64,000 nucleotides of DNA from contig OMXT01000008.1 of the NCBI GenBank assembly GCA_900315125.1, positions 1 through 64,000 on the forward strand. The letters are read 5' to 3'. Shown piece after piece: positions 41,254-50,047 of the stretch. The translations under genes were made by a program, and so were the position numbers. The stretch comes from an uncultured Eubacteriales bacterium (lineage in GTDB: Bacteria > Bacillota > Clostridia > Peptostreptococcales > Anaerovoracaceae). Numbering within the stretch: the first letter of the stretch is position 1; the number at the start of each line of letters is the position of its first letter. The notes beneath the pieces are model-generated. The model worked only from the letters and a program-made list of their open reading frames with translations. It was not told where the DNA came from and made no database searches.

Positions 41254-43200
41254 ATGACGGATGCATATTACAGAGACGCCCGCAGGCGGGGACTCCGGGC
41301 GGTCAGAGAAGCAGCAGCAGAGGGAAGAGCGGAGAGCCTCCCGGTTCTTGAAGCGATCCTGACGCAGGATCAGCTGCGGTCCGGGAAATTCACGGGAGAG
41401 GAACAGCTGCCCCTGGAGCTGATCGTCGGAACCATGAGCGGCAGCCGGGTGCAGGCGTTTGGCCCGGATTTCATGCCGCTGCTGGAGGAGAACTCGGAAT
41501 TCGCTGAAAAATGGAGCAGCATCTGCCAGGCACATCTGAAGGAGGGAATCCGGGATCCCATCCAGGTCTGCGAATACATGAACCGTTTCTACGTAACAGA
41601 AGGAAACAAGAGGGTCAGCGTTCTAAAATACTTCGGAGCGGAAAGCGTCGCTGCCCGGGTGACCAGAATTCTTCCGGAAGACGACGGTTCAGAGAAGTAC
41701 CGGCGTTATATGGCTTTCCTGGATTTTTACCGGGCCAGCGGATTAAGGATCATGGAGTTCACTGATCCGGACTCCTACTATCAGGTTCTGAGGGAGCTGG
41801 GGAAGGCGGAGGGGCAGGCGGAAGGCGAGTGCTGGAGTCAGGATTTCCGCCGAGATATTGATTCGCTCTTTTATTATTTTCGCAGGGCTTTTGATTCTCT
41901 TGGAGGGGGAGAACTGAACATGACCGCAGGAGACGTCCTGCTGGCCTACTGCAAGATCGTTCCGCCAGACAAGCTGTGGACCATGTCTCCCGGTCAGATC
42001 AGGGATTCTCTGGCAGGTGTCTGGGAAGATATCGTAGTGAGTCAGTCTGAAAACGCCGTCGATGTGAAACTGGAGCCTTCGGAGAAGAAGGAGACATTCA
42101 TAGAAAAGATTCTTCCTGCAAGGAAGCTGACATTCATCAAAGCAGGCTTTGTACACGATAGCTCCCCCCGGGATCTGGGCTGGACCTATTCTCACGAGAG
42201 GGGGCGGGAGCAGGTGCAGCGGATCCTGGGAGACGCTGTGGAGACGGTCTCCTATTTCCGGGCGCTGGATGACGACCCGCTGGCGGTGATCGAGCAGGCC
42301 ATCGCAGATGGATGCCAGGTGATCTTCACTACGTCCGCCCGACTGTACCCGGCAAGTCTGACAGCCACGGCAGCCCATCCGGAAGTGACCATATTCAACT
42401 GTTCTCTGAACAAGTCTCACCGCTATGTCAGAACCTATTACGCGCGGATCTATGAGGTCAAGTTCATAGCGGGAGCTATAGCCGGCGCCATGTCCGGCGG
42501 CGAGCCGGTGGGATATATCTGTAATTATCCCATCTGGGGTCAGTTCGCGGGAATCAATGCCTTCGCGCTGGGGGTGCAGATGACCAATCCATATACTCAG
42601 GTCTATCTGGACTGGGTAAGCGTAGGCGGAGCGGATGCGGCCATGGAGAGGCTGACGGACAGAGGAATACACATCATCTCTGCCCGGGATGATGTGGGAG
42701 GTGATCTGGACGGAAGCGGCGGCCGGCGGGGCATCCGGGGTCTGGTGCGCATGGCTGATGATTCCGCCCGGGTCCTGGCTCAGCCTCTGTGGAAGTGGGG
42801 GCGTTATTACGCGCTGATACTCAGACAGATCATGGACCGTACCCTGCAGGAGGAGTATAAGAAGAGCGGCAAAGCCCTGAACTATTATTTCGGTCTGTCT
42901 GCCGGAGCAGTGGGCCTCCGCTATGGTTCGGACCTGCCGCCGGGTGTCATCCGGCTGGCGGATATTCTCAAGGACGGCATGCGGAGAGAATCCCTGCATC
43001 CCTTCCGGGGTCCCATCACGGCACAGAGCGGCTATCGGATCGCGGGGCAGCGCGATGTACTGAGTCCGGATCAGATCCTTAACATGGACTGGCTCAATGA
43101 GAATGTGGTGGGAATGGTGCCGGAGTACGAACAAATGAATGAGATCGGCCGCTCTACCGTAAGCATTGCGGGGATAAACCCCTTCCGAAAGGATGTGTGA
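41254..43200 (+). CDS. ParB-like / BMP-family two-domain protein, cytosolic
   Basis: 648 residues with two parts. Residues about 50-140 resemble a ParB N-terminal fold (IRDPIQVCEYMNRFYVTEGN, then KRVSVLKYF; compare the GxxR-type loops of ParB/sulfiredoxin). Residues about 290-600 resemble the BMP/PnrA ligand-binding fold (IKAGFVHDSSPRDLGWTYSHE, then VIEQAIADGCQVIFTTS). BMP proteins are normally lipoproteins; this one has no signal peptide or lipobox and should be cytosolic. It follows the importer genes with GAGAGGAAT as RBS. A ligand-responsive regulator of the island is a plausible but unproven role; the island has no LacI-type regulator. Confidence 0.75.
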   Translation: MTDAYYRDARRRGLRAVREAAAEGRAESLPVLEAILTQDQLRSGKFTGEEQLPLELIVGTMSGSRVQAFGPDFMPLLEENSEFAEKWSSICQAHLKEGIRDPIQVCEYMNRFYVTEGNKRVSVLKYFGAESVAARVTRILPEDDGSEKYRRYMAFLDFYRASGLRIMEFTDPDSYYQVLRELGKAEGQAEGECWSQDFRRDIDSLFYYFRRAFDSLGGGELNMTAGDVLLAYCKIVPPDKLWTMSPGQIRDSLAGVWEDIVVSQSENAVDVKLEPSEKKETFIEKILPARKLTFIKAGFVHDSSPRDLGWTYSHERGREQVQRILGDAVETVSYFRALDDDPLAVIEQAIADGCQVIFTTSARLYPASLTATAAHPEVTIFNCSLNKSHRYVRTYYARIYEVKFIAGAIAGAMSGGEPVGYICNYPIWGQFAGINAFALGVQMTNPYTQVYLDWVSVGGADAAMERLTDRGIHIISARDDVGGDLDGSGGRRGIRGLVRMADDSARVLAQPLWKWGRYYALILRQIMDRTLQEEYKKSGKALNYYFGLSAGAVGLRYGSDLPPGVIRLADILKDGMRRESLHPFRGPITAQSGYRIAGQRDVLSPDQILNMDWLNENVVGMVPEYEQMNEIGRSTVSIAGINPFRKDV

Positions 43201-43203
43201 GCC

Positions 43204-43908
43204 ATGCTCCCGGAGGAAGAAGTGAGGCTGCATGCTCCCGGCTCGCATGCTCCCGTGCCGGACGATGCTCCGGGAAGAAAAAAGGAACTCTGCGTTCTGG
43301 CAGTGTCCGATGAAGAATCTCCTTATCTTTACGATCATTATATCCCCGGAATGCTTGCAGACTGCGACCTGATCCTAGCATGCGGCGATCTGCGCCGGGG
43401 ATACCTGGAGTTTCTGGCGACCATGGCAAACTGTCCTGTCTTCTACGTCCGTGGCAATCACGATGATCTATTGAACGAGGAACCGCCCCTGGGCTGCGTC
43501 TGCATCGACGGCAGGCTAATAACATATCAGGGTCTGCGCATCCTGGGACTGGGCGGATCCTTCCGCTACCGGGAGGGCAGGAACATGTATACAGAAAAAG
43601 AAATGGGCCGCCGCCTGCGCAGGCTGAAGCCCATGATCTGGAAGGCAGGCGGGGTGGATATTCTTGTCACTCACGCGCCTGCCCGGCATATAAATGACGG
43701 TGAATCCCTGAGTCACAGAGGCTTTCAGACATTCCGGCGGATACTGGACCGGTATCATCCTGCGTATTTCGTCCACGGGCACATACACAGGAATTACGGA
43801 ATCCGCATTCCACGGATCAGCCAGGCAGGGACCACTGCGGTGATCAATGCCTGCGGGTACTGTGTATTCATGGTGCCCGTGGAGGAAGGACAGAAGCGCT
43901 TCCGCTGA
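43204..43908 (+). CDS. Metallophosphoesterase with altered first motif
   Basis: 234 residues, calcineurin-like fold. Motifs: ACGDLRRG, VRGNHDD, VTHAPA and VHGHIHRNYG. The first motif, normally D-x-H, reads VSDEES, so the metal-ligand His is missing (Asp36-Glu37-Glu38). The first 25 residues are Pro/Ala/His-rich and probably not part of the fold. It starts 3 bases after the ParB/BMP gene, so the two are a unit. Candidate substrates are phosphodiesters or cyclic nucleotides; nothing specific can be said. Confidence 0.8.
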   Translation: MLPEEEVRLHAPGSHAPVPDDAPGRKKELCVLAVSDEESPYLYDHYIPGMLADCDLILACGDLRRGYLEFLATMANCPVFYVRGNHDDLLNEEPPLGCVCIDGRLITYQGLRILGLGGSFRYREGRNMYTEKEMGRRLRRLKPMIWKAGGVDILVTHAPARHINDGESLSHRGFQTFRRILDRYHPAYFVHGHIHRNYGIRIPRISQAGTTAVINACGYCVFMVPVEEGQKRFR

Positions 43909-43932
43909 AACAAAGTCCTGACTGGCTTTGTT
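43909..43932. terminator. Symmetric hairpin between convergent operons (complete copy of the CCTGAC repeat)
   Basis: AACAAAG (43909-43915) and CTTTGTT (43926-43932) enclose TCCTGACTGG. T-rich ends on both strands (TTTGTT) suggest weak bidirectional termination. It starts right after the phosphoesterase stop and ends 8 bases before the amylosucrase stop. It contains the recurring motif CAAAG-N-CCTGAC. Confidence 0.5.
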
Positions 43933-43939
43933 CCCGGAT

Positions 43940-45796
43940 CTATTCGCCCATGTCCGCAATCAGCCAGGCGAAATCCCCGGAAGGAATGCCCACGGCCTTA
44001 GCCGGCCGGGGTTCTCCGGTGATCAGGTCGCGGAAATCGCCCTCTTCATTGATCCAGGCGATCTCGTCCTGATCACTGAAATTGAACAGAGCGATCAGCT
44101 TCTGACCCTGATAATATCGTCCGATACCAAGGATGCGGTCGTTATAGGTATCCAGCGTCCAGACGTCCGCATCGAAGCAGAATGCCCTCTGTCCGGACCG
44201 GATCTGCTCCAGTCTGCGCAGGGCCTGAAAAATCATACCCTGGCGTGTGCTCTGATCCCGGCGCAGATCTGCCTGATCCCAGGGGAAACGACCCCGGTGC
44301 AGATAGCGGGAATCGTCCTGGGTCAGGGGATCCTGATGATAGGAGTAATCGTTCAGCTGGCCGATCTCATCGCCGCTGTACAGTACAGGCAGACCGCTCT
44401 GGGTGAAGAGGAGGGCATGGAGCATGATGTCCATTCGGATCCCGTGCTCGGTCTTCTGACTGTCCCCTTCATATTCTCCGGCTTCGATGCCGCAGAGCGA
44501 AGCCGTGGTTCCGCAGAGGCGGGCATCGCCGAGCTGGGGGGCGTTGTTGTACAGTTCGCCCCGGGCAGGGCTGCCTGGCCACTGACCGGTCAGATAATCG
44601 TTGAGATATTTTTTATGCGCGACCTCGCTGATGCCGAACTGGCTCAGGAAATCATAGTCCAGTCCCCAGCCGATATCGTCGTGGCAGCGCAGATAATTCA
44701 GGAACGTGTACTGTCTCGGCAGAGCGAACACCCGGTTCAGCTGCTCCCGGAGCAGGCGGACATCCCTGGTGGCTGCCGTGTGCCAGATGCTGGCCATGGT
44801 GGTGACATTATAGAGCATGTGGCATTCCGGCTTCTCTACAGTACCGAAATAGGGAACGACCTTAGAAGGCTCCATGACTACCTCGCCGAGCAGCAGGGCG
44901 CCGGGGCAGACTGTCTCGCAGGCCATGCGCATGATTCGCACCAGCGTGTGGACCTGGGGAAGATTGCGGCAGCTGGTGTGCAGCTCCTTCCAGATGTAGG
45001 GGACCGCGTCCAGGCGGATAACGTCGACTCCGTGATTGCACAGATTCAGCAGGTTGGCTGTCATGTCGTTGAAGACCGTGGGGTTGGAATAGTTAAGATC
45101 CCACTGATAGGGATAGAAGGTGGTCATGACCACCTTGCCTGCCTCGGGGCACCAGCTGAAGTTGCCCGGAGCGGTCTCCGGAAAGACCTGGGGTACCGTT
45201 TGTTCGTAGATATTGGGAATGTCCCAGTTGTCGTAGAAGAAGTACCTGCTCTGATAGTCCGGATCGCCTTCTTTCGCCCGGCGGGCCCATTCGTGATCCT
45301 CACTGGTATGGTTCATGACGAAATCAAGACAGACACAGATGCCCAGCTTATGGCAGTCCCGTGTCAGCTGAGACAGATCTTCCATACTTCCGAGATCAGG
45401 CCTGACACTGCGAAAGTCCGATACCGCGTAGCCGCCGTCGCTGCGGCCTTCCGGACTGTCCATGATCGGCATCAGGTGAAGATAGCTGACGCCGCACTCG
45501 CGGATATAGTCCAGGTGGGAGCGGACCTTCTGCAATGTTCCGGCGAAGCGGTCTGTATACATCAGCATGCCCAGCATGTCGCTGCCCCGGTACCAGTCAG
45601 GCGAGGCTGTCCGCTGCTCGTCAAGAGCTTTCAGCTCCGGTGCCCGTTTCTTATAGGCATCCCACAGCATAGCGCAGAAATAATCGAAGGCATGCATATC
45701 GCCGTGATAGAGCTCTGCGTAGAGCCATTTCATTTCATCATAATGGACGTTCAGCCGTCTGCTGAACGCCGGATCGCTCCTCCAGTCTGTGCTCAC
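43940..45796 (-). CDS. Amylosucrase (GH13_4)
   Basis: 618 residues, close in length and sequence order to Neisseria amylosucrase. SDGGYAVSDFR, FVMNHTSEDHEWA and TTFYPYQWDLNYSNP are shared. The nucleophile is Asp263 in VIRLDAVPYIWKE, the acid/base Glu305 in LLGEVVM, and the HD pair is in CHDDIGWG. The enzyme uses sucrose as glucosyl donor to extend alpha-1,4-glucan, releasing fructose. The GTG start (45796) lies 2 bases from the fructokinase stop, fitting the fructose product; GGAGG is upstream. No signal peptide. Sucrose isomer or hydrolysis products are also possible. Confidence 0.88.
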   Translation of the reverse strand: MSTDWRSDPAFSRRLNVHYDEMKWLYAELYHGDMHAFDYFCAMLWDAYKKRAPELKALDEQRTASPDWYRGSDMLGMLMYTDRFAGTLQKVRSHLDYIRECGVSYLHLMPIMDSPEGRSDGGYAVSDFRSVRPDLGSMEDLSQLTRDCHKLGICVCLDFVMNHTSEDHEWARRAKEGDPDYQSRYFFYDNWDIPNIYEQTVPQVFPETAPGNFSWCPEAGKVVMTTFYPYQWDLNYSNPTVFNDMTANLLNLCNHGVDVIRLDAVPYIWKELHTSCRNLPQVHTLVRIMRMACETVCPGALLLGEVVMEPSKVVPYFGTVEKPECHMLYNVTTMASIWHTAATRDVRLLREQLNRVFALPRQYTFLNYLRCHDDIGWGLDYDFLSQFGISEVAHKKYLNDYLTGQWPGSPARGELYNNAPQLGDARLCGTTASLCGIEAGEYEGDSQKTEHGIRMDIMLHALLFTQSGLPVLYSGDEIGQLNDYSYHQDPLTQDDSRYLHRGRFPWDQADLRRDQSTRQGMIFQALRRLEQIRSGQRAFCFDADVWTLDTYNDRILGIGRYYQGQKLIALFNFSDQDEIAWINEEGDFRDLITGEPRPAKAVGIPSGDFAWLIADMGE

Positions 45797-45798
45797 TG

Positions 45799-46791
45799 TT
45801 ATCTGCCTCCTCTGATCAGCGCCTTGATCTCAGCGTCTTCCGGCATGGACCGGAGAGCGCCTTTCCTTGTAGTCACGATGGATGCCGCTGCGTTGGCCAT
45901 GGTCAGCATCTCCTCCAGCATCTCCGGGGTCAGAGCGTCTATGTCGTGATGGAGCAGATAGTGGAGCACGCAGCCGTTAAAGCAGTCTCCGGCGCCGGTG
46001 GTCTCTATGGTCGTGTCCTGCAGGAAAGCCGGTACCTCGACATATTCCGGGCCTCCCATATAGGCTCTGCTGCCCTCGCTGCCCATAGACAGGCAGATTA
46101 GCCGGGGTGAGTATTCTGACTGCAGGACCTGAATGCCCCGGTCATAATCCTCCTCTCCGGTGAACCACTGGATCTCGTTATCAGAGATTTTCAGGAAATC
46201 GCAGACAGAAATGCCGTAGGCGATCTGCTCTCTTGCCAGATCCATATCCGGCCACAGGGGCTCCCGCAGGTTGGGGTCGAAGGAAATAAGGCAGCCGCTC
46301 TCTTTTGCTGTCTGAAGTGCTTTGACTGTGGCAGATCGCACGGGCTCGGAGGTCAGAGAAAGAGAACCGAAATGGAAGATCCGGCACTGGCGGATCAGTT
46401 CGGTGTCTGTATTCTCCGGGGTCAGCATCATATCGGCTCCCGGCTTGCGGTAGAAGGAAAAGTCCCGGTCGCCGTCTGCCAGCTTGTGAACCAGAGCCAG
46501 AGTGGTATTGCAGTCCGGATCGAAGTGGATCCCGGCAGTGTCGATGCCCACCTGAGCTGCCGCATCTGCCAGATCCCGGCCGAACATGTCATCACCCACA
46601 TTGCCGATGAAGCAGGTCCGGTTGCCCAGTTTGGTCAGCATGGACAGAACGTTGCAGGGCGCTCCGCCCGGATTGGCCTCAAATGTCTTGTTTCCCTGCT
46701 CGCTGACGCCGGCCTGGATCATGTCCACCAGCAGCTCGCCCAGGGCTGTTACGTCGTATTTACAGTTTTCTTTGCGAAAATATTCAGCCAT
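45799..46791 (-). CDS. scrK: PfkB-family fructokinase
   Basis: 330 residues, ribokinase fold. The N-terminal glycine pair GGAPCNVLSML and the C-terminal catalytic motif TTGAGDCFNG with its Asp base are visible. Phosphorylates fructose to fructose-6-phosphate. First gene of a two-gene operon with amylosucrase, matching fructose release by that enzyme and by GH32. ATG 46791 follows AAGGAGCTG. Promoter at 46851-46880 on the minus strand. Confidence 0.9.
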   Translation of the reverse strand: MAEYFRKENCKYDVTALGELLVDMIQAGVSEQGNKTFEANPGGAPCNVLSMLTKLGNRTCFIGNVGDDMFGRDLADAAAQVGIDTAGIHFDPDCNTTLALVHKLADGDRDFSFYRKPGADMMLTPENTDTELIRQCRIFHFGSLSLTSEPVRSATVKALQTAKESGCLISFDPNLREPLWPDMDLAREQIAYGISVCDFLKISDNEIQWFTGEEDYDRGIQVLQSEYSPRLICLSMGSEGSRAYMGGPEYVEVPAFLQDTTIETTGAGDCFNGCVLHYLLHHDIDALTPEMLEEMLTMANAAASIVTTRKGALRSMPEDAEIKALIRGGR

Positions 46792-46850
46792 TTGTTCAGC
46801 TCCTTATCTTATAAATCAATATCAGATATCTGTTCTCTCTGTTACAGGTT

Positions 46851-46880
46851 ATTGTATCAGAATGACAAAGGGCGGGTAAA
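46851..46880 (-). promoter_or_regulatory. Promoter of the fructokinase-amylosucrase operon (minus strand)
   Basis: Minus strand: TTTACC (46880-46875), 18-bp spacer, TACAAT (46856-46851). A 10-bp palindrome CAGATATCTG (46823-46832) in the leader is a possible operator. Confidence 0.5.
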
Positions 46881-46933
46881 GAGAAAAGACGCAAAATCAG
46901 GCATTTGTTTCTCCTGCGCCCGGGGCGTCGCGT

Positions 46934-48445
46934 CTACAGCGACGAAAGGAAACGATCCAGGGCAGCCTGTCCCTGGGGCGTACGCTTAAAGACGCCGGCG
47001 TCTTCCAGCACCTCGCAGAATACCCTGCCGATCTCCTCCCGCAGGATCTGATTGATATTGTCCGCGTCGATTCGGTCGTAACGGCGGGCAAGCGACTCGA
47101 ACCAGTCCGCGTGCAGTGCCGTAGTCTCCGAAGCCCGCAGATCCCCGCCGGTCAGGACCGTCCGGCGAAGATCGTCCATTTCTGACCGGAGACGGGCGGG
47201 CAGCACGGCCATACCCATTACCTCGATCAGGCCGATATTTTCTTTCTTGATGTGGTGGAGGGCAGGACCGGGGTGGAACAGGCCCAGCGGCCGGTCGGCG
47301 GTGGTTATGTTGTTTCTGAGTACAAGATCCATTTCATAGTCCGCTCCTCTGCGGCGGGCTATGGGCGTAATGGTGTTATGAGGCTGTCCGTCGGTCTCTG
47401 CCAGGACATGAACACCTGGGTCGCTGTAGGATCGCCAGGCGCTGAGGATATGTTCGGCAAGGAGCACGATCCGGTCGGGATCCGGGCCGGTCAGGCGGAG
47501 GCAGGTCATGGGCCAGCGGACGACGCCTGACGTCACGTCAGTGAAGCCCGAAATGGTGAAGGATCGCTCCACCGGGGCCTTCTCCATGGCGAAGGTGCAT
47601 CGGCCGCCCTGGAAATGCTCGTGGGACAGGATGGAGCCGCCTACGATGGGCAGGTCCGCGTTGGAACCCACGAAGTAATGGGGGAAAAGCCGGACGAAAT
47701 CGAACAGCCTGCGGAATGTGGATCCGTCGATCTTCATGGGAACGTGCTCGCGATTGAAGACGATGCAGTGTTCATTGTAGTAAACATAGGGGGAGTACTG
47801 CAGGAACCAGGGATCGCCCTGCAGAGTCAGGGGAATGATCCGGTGGTTCTGCCGGGCCGGGTGATTCAGGCGTCCTGCGTATCCTTCGTTTTCCCGGCAG
47901 AGCTGGCACTTTGGATAAGAAGTCTGAGGCGCCCTGCGGGCAGCGTCGATCGCCCGGGGATCCTTTTCAGGCTTGGAAAGATTTATTGTGATGTCCAGGT
48001 CTCCGTAGGGAGTAGACGTCTTCCATTTTCTGTCCCGGGCGATGCGGTCTCGGCGGATGTAGTTGGTATCGCCGGAAAAACGATAGTACCAGTCCGTTGC
48101 CTGAACCGGATCTTTGGCATAGAGGCTGCGGAATTTCTCCCGGACCTGGGAGGGGCGGGGGGTCAGGACACCCATGAGACGGGTGTCGAAGAGGTCCCGG
48201 GCAGCGGTGGAATCCCCGGCAGTCAATCCCTGTTTTACTGCGTAGTCGGTCAGCGTCCTGAGGATCTCCGAGAGAGCGGGTCCCCTGGATTCGTCGTAAT
48301 CCAGGGCCTGGGCGGCATCGCCGCAGAAGTCATCTTTCTCCAGGACCATGAGGAGCTGGTTGATGACAAAGTCCAGATCGTCCGTCTGGATCAGTCCTTT
48401 GACCAGGCCGTAGCCCGCCAGTTGTACGATGCAGCTGTCTGTCAT
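46934..48445 (-). CDS. galT: UDP-glucose-hexose-1-phosphate uridylyltransferase (GalT class II)
   Basis: 503 residues, the Firmicute-type GalT. The signature ILSHEHFQGG and the downstream SCxx-less active region match the class; a CxxC pair (CQLC) lies near residue 190. It exchanges UMP between UDP-glucose and galactose-1-phosphate in the Leloir pathway. Start overlaps the galK stop by one base (TAATG), so it is cotranslated with the kinase. galE is not in the window. Confidence 0.93.
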   Translation of the reverse strand: MTDSCIVQLAGYGLVKGLIQTDDLDFVINQLLMVLEKDDFCGDAAQALDYDESRGPALSEILRTLTDYAVKQGLTAGDSTAARDLFDTRLMGVLTPRPSQVREKFRSLYAKDPVQATDWYYRFSGDTNYIRRDRIARDRKWKTSTPYGDLDITINLSKPEKDPRAIDAARRAPQTSYPKCQLCRENEGYAGRLNHPARQNHRIIPLTLQGDPWFLQYSPYVYYNEHCIVFNREHVPMKIDGSTFRRLFDFVRLFPHYFVGSNADLPIVGGSILSHEHFQGGRCTFAMEKAPVERSFTISGFTDVTSGVVRWPMTCLRLTGPDPDRIVLLAEHILSAWRSYSDPGVHVLAETDGQPHNTITPIARRRGADYEMDLVLRNNITTADRPLGLFHPGPALHHIKKENIGLIEVMGMAVLPARLRSEMDDLRRTVLTGGDLRASETTALHADWFESLARRYDRIDADNINQILREEIGRVFCEVLEDAGVFKRTPQGQAALDRFLSSL

Positions 48446-49719
48446 TATCTTTTCCCTCCCTGTTCTTTTCCTGCTGGTTCCTGCGCGGCTGGCCCCCGCC
48501 CGGCTGGTTCTTCGTCCAGCCGCCGGGGACCGCCGCCGATGTGAACGGTATAAAAGTCGGCGTCAAGTCCGGTCCTCTGATGGTATGCAGCGCCTACCTG
48601 TTCTATAAAACGCGGGATAGCAGAATCCCGGACGATGGAAACGGTGCAGCCGCCGAAGCCTCCTCCGGTCATCCGTGAACCGATGCACCCCGGAACATTC
48701 CATGCTTCTTCTGCCAGAGCATCCAGCTCCGGTCCTGTGACCTCATAGTCCCGGCTGACGGAGAGATGAGCTTCCTTCATGAGCCGGCCGAAGCCGGCGA
48801 CGTCCTGTTTCTTCAGCAGCTGAACAGCCTGGATGGTCCGCTGGTTTTCGCTGACTGCGTGCCTTGCCCTGCGGACAAGGACGGGATCGCTGAGAACGTG
48901 CTGATATTCTCTGAATTCTTCCATAGTCAGATCACCCAGACTCTGGATATCTGTAACAGTCTGCAGTTCCTTCAGAGCCTGTTCGCACTCCCTGCGGCGA
49001 TCGTTGTAGGCAGAGGAAGCCAGACTGTGCTTCTTGTTGCTGTTGGTGATGATCAGACTTTCCTTCTCCAGCCGCAGAGGAACGTATTCACAGGTCAGGT
49101 CGCTGGTGTTCAGAAATATTGCATGATCCTTCTTTCCCATAGCCACAGCGAACTGGTCCATGATCCCGCAGCTGACGCCGTTATAGTGATTCTCCGAATA
49201 CTGGCCGATCAGGGCCAGAGTCTGATTATCTGCCGGAAATCCAAAACAGTCTCTGAGAATGAAGCCGGTCAGAACCTCCAGGGAAGCGGAGGAAGAAAGG
49301 CCGGCGCCGGCGGGCAGATTGCCGTAGAAAAGCATGTCCAGACCCCGGTCCGGCACCATGCCCCTCTGGCAGAAGGTATGGATGATTCCCCTGGGATAGG
49401 AGGTCCACCGGGAATCCGGAGGGACCGGTCCGGACCTGATCTCATCCAGGGAATATTCTTCTGCACCGTCCCCGGGCAGGTTCACAGAGAAAAAACGGAA
49501 GCGCCGGTCTGTCCGAATCCGCACCGCTGCGTAGGTTCCTATGGTCAGGGCGCAGGGAAAGACATGTCCTCCGTTATAATCCGTATGTTCGCCGATCAGG
49601 TTGACCCGTCCCGGGGCGAAGTAGACCCGCAGGTCATCCTGGGATCCGTATATTTTCTGGAAATGGTCCCGGAGAGCAGCCTGCATTTCCCGGGATCCCG
49701 CAATTCTGTCAGTCATCAT
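48445..49719 (-). CDS. galK: Galactokinase
   Basis: 424 residues, GHMP kinase. APGRVNLIGEHTDYNGG near the N-terminus, the phosphate loop LPAGAGLSSSASLE, and MTGGGFGGCTVSIV near the C-terminus are intact. Phosphorylates galactose released by the alpha-galactosidase. About 25 residues beyond the usual end form an Ala/Gly/Pro/Glu tail (EEPAGRGPAAQEPAGKEQ), containing the repeat EPAG. Start at 49719 or the adjacent ATG 49716; RBS is weak (AAAGG). Confidence 0.93.
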   Translation of the reverse strand: MMTDRIAGSREMQAALRDHFQKIYGSQDDLRVYFAPGRVNLIGEHTDYNGGHVFPCALTIGTYAAVRIRTDRRFRFFSVNLPGDGAEEYSLDEIRSGPVPPDSRWTSYPRGIIHTFCQRGMVPDRGLDMLFYGNLPAGAGLSSSASLEVLTGFILRDCFGFPADNQTLALIGQYSENHYNGVSCGIMDQFAVAMGKKDHAIFLNTSDLTCEYVPLRLEKESLIITNSNKKHSLASSAYNDRRRECEQALKELQTVTDIQSLGDLTMEEFREYQHVLSDPVLVRRARHAVSENQRTIQAVQLLKKQDVAGFGRLMKEAHLSVSRDYEVTGPELDALAEEAWNVPGCIGSRMTGGGFGGCTVSIVRDSAIPRFIEQVGAAYHQRTGLDADFYTVHIGGGPRRLDEEPAGRGPAAQEPAGKEQGGKR

Positions 49720-49739
49720 TTATCTGCCTTTCGTCATTC

Positions 49740-49925
49740 TTCCTTTGATATTCAGCGTGCTTCTTTAGTGTGCTTCAGCATTCAGCAATGCCGCAGGAAT
49801 GAGCCTGCGGACATAAAGTTAGTATATTCTATCATACATATCCGGAGGCAGAAAGAGCATTCTGCAGCGGGAGAGTTAATAAAAATGGCGGCTTCAGGCT
49901 TTTTTGTATAGTGGTAGAATTTGGA
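49740..49925. other. Divergent control region between galK and hpf
   Basis: Contains a perfect hairpin CCGCAGG (49791-49797)/CCTGCGG (49804-49810) in the galK leader and, on the minus strand, a TATACT box (about 49827-49832) with a poor -35. No gene is seen. Confidence 0.4.
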
Positions 49926-49954
49926 TTGTAACACTGTGTTCAATATGTTATAAT
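49926..49954 (+). promoter_or_regulatory. Promoter of hpf
   Basis: TTGTAA (49926-49931), 17-bp spacer, perfect TATAAT (49949-49954); leader about 87 nt. Confidence 0.75.
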
Positions 49955-50047
49955 ATTCCTATCAAATTACGGCAGGTGTCCGCAGGGGAGAGAAGGAGAC
50001 GGACATGTCCGGATCCGGACGGCGGGCTGAGCCGAAAGGAGGCCAAT

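Noticed and set aside
43928..45949. 673-codon plus-strand frame opposite amylosucrase
   Set aside because: Antisense shadow; the minus strand carries the intact catalytic residues of amylosucrase.
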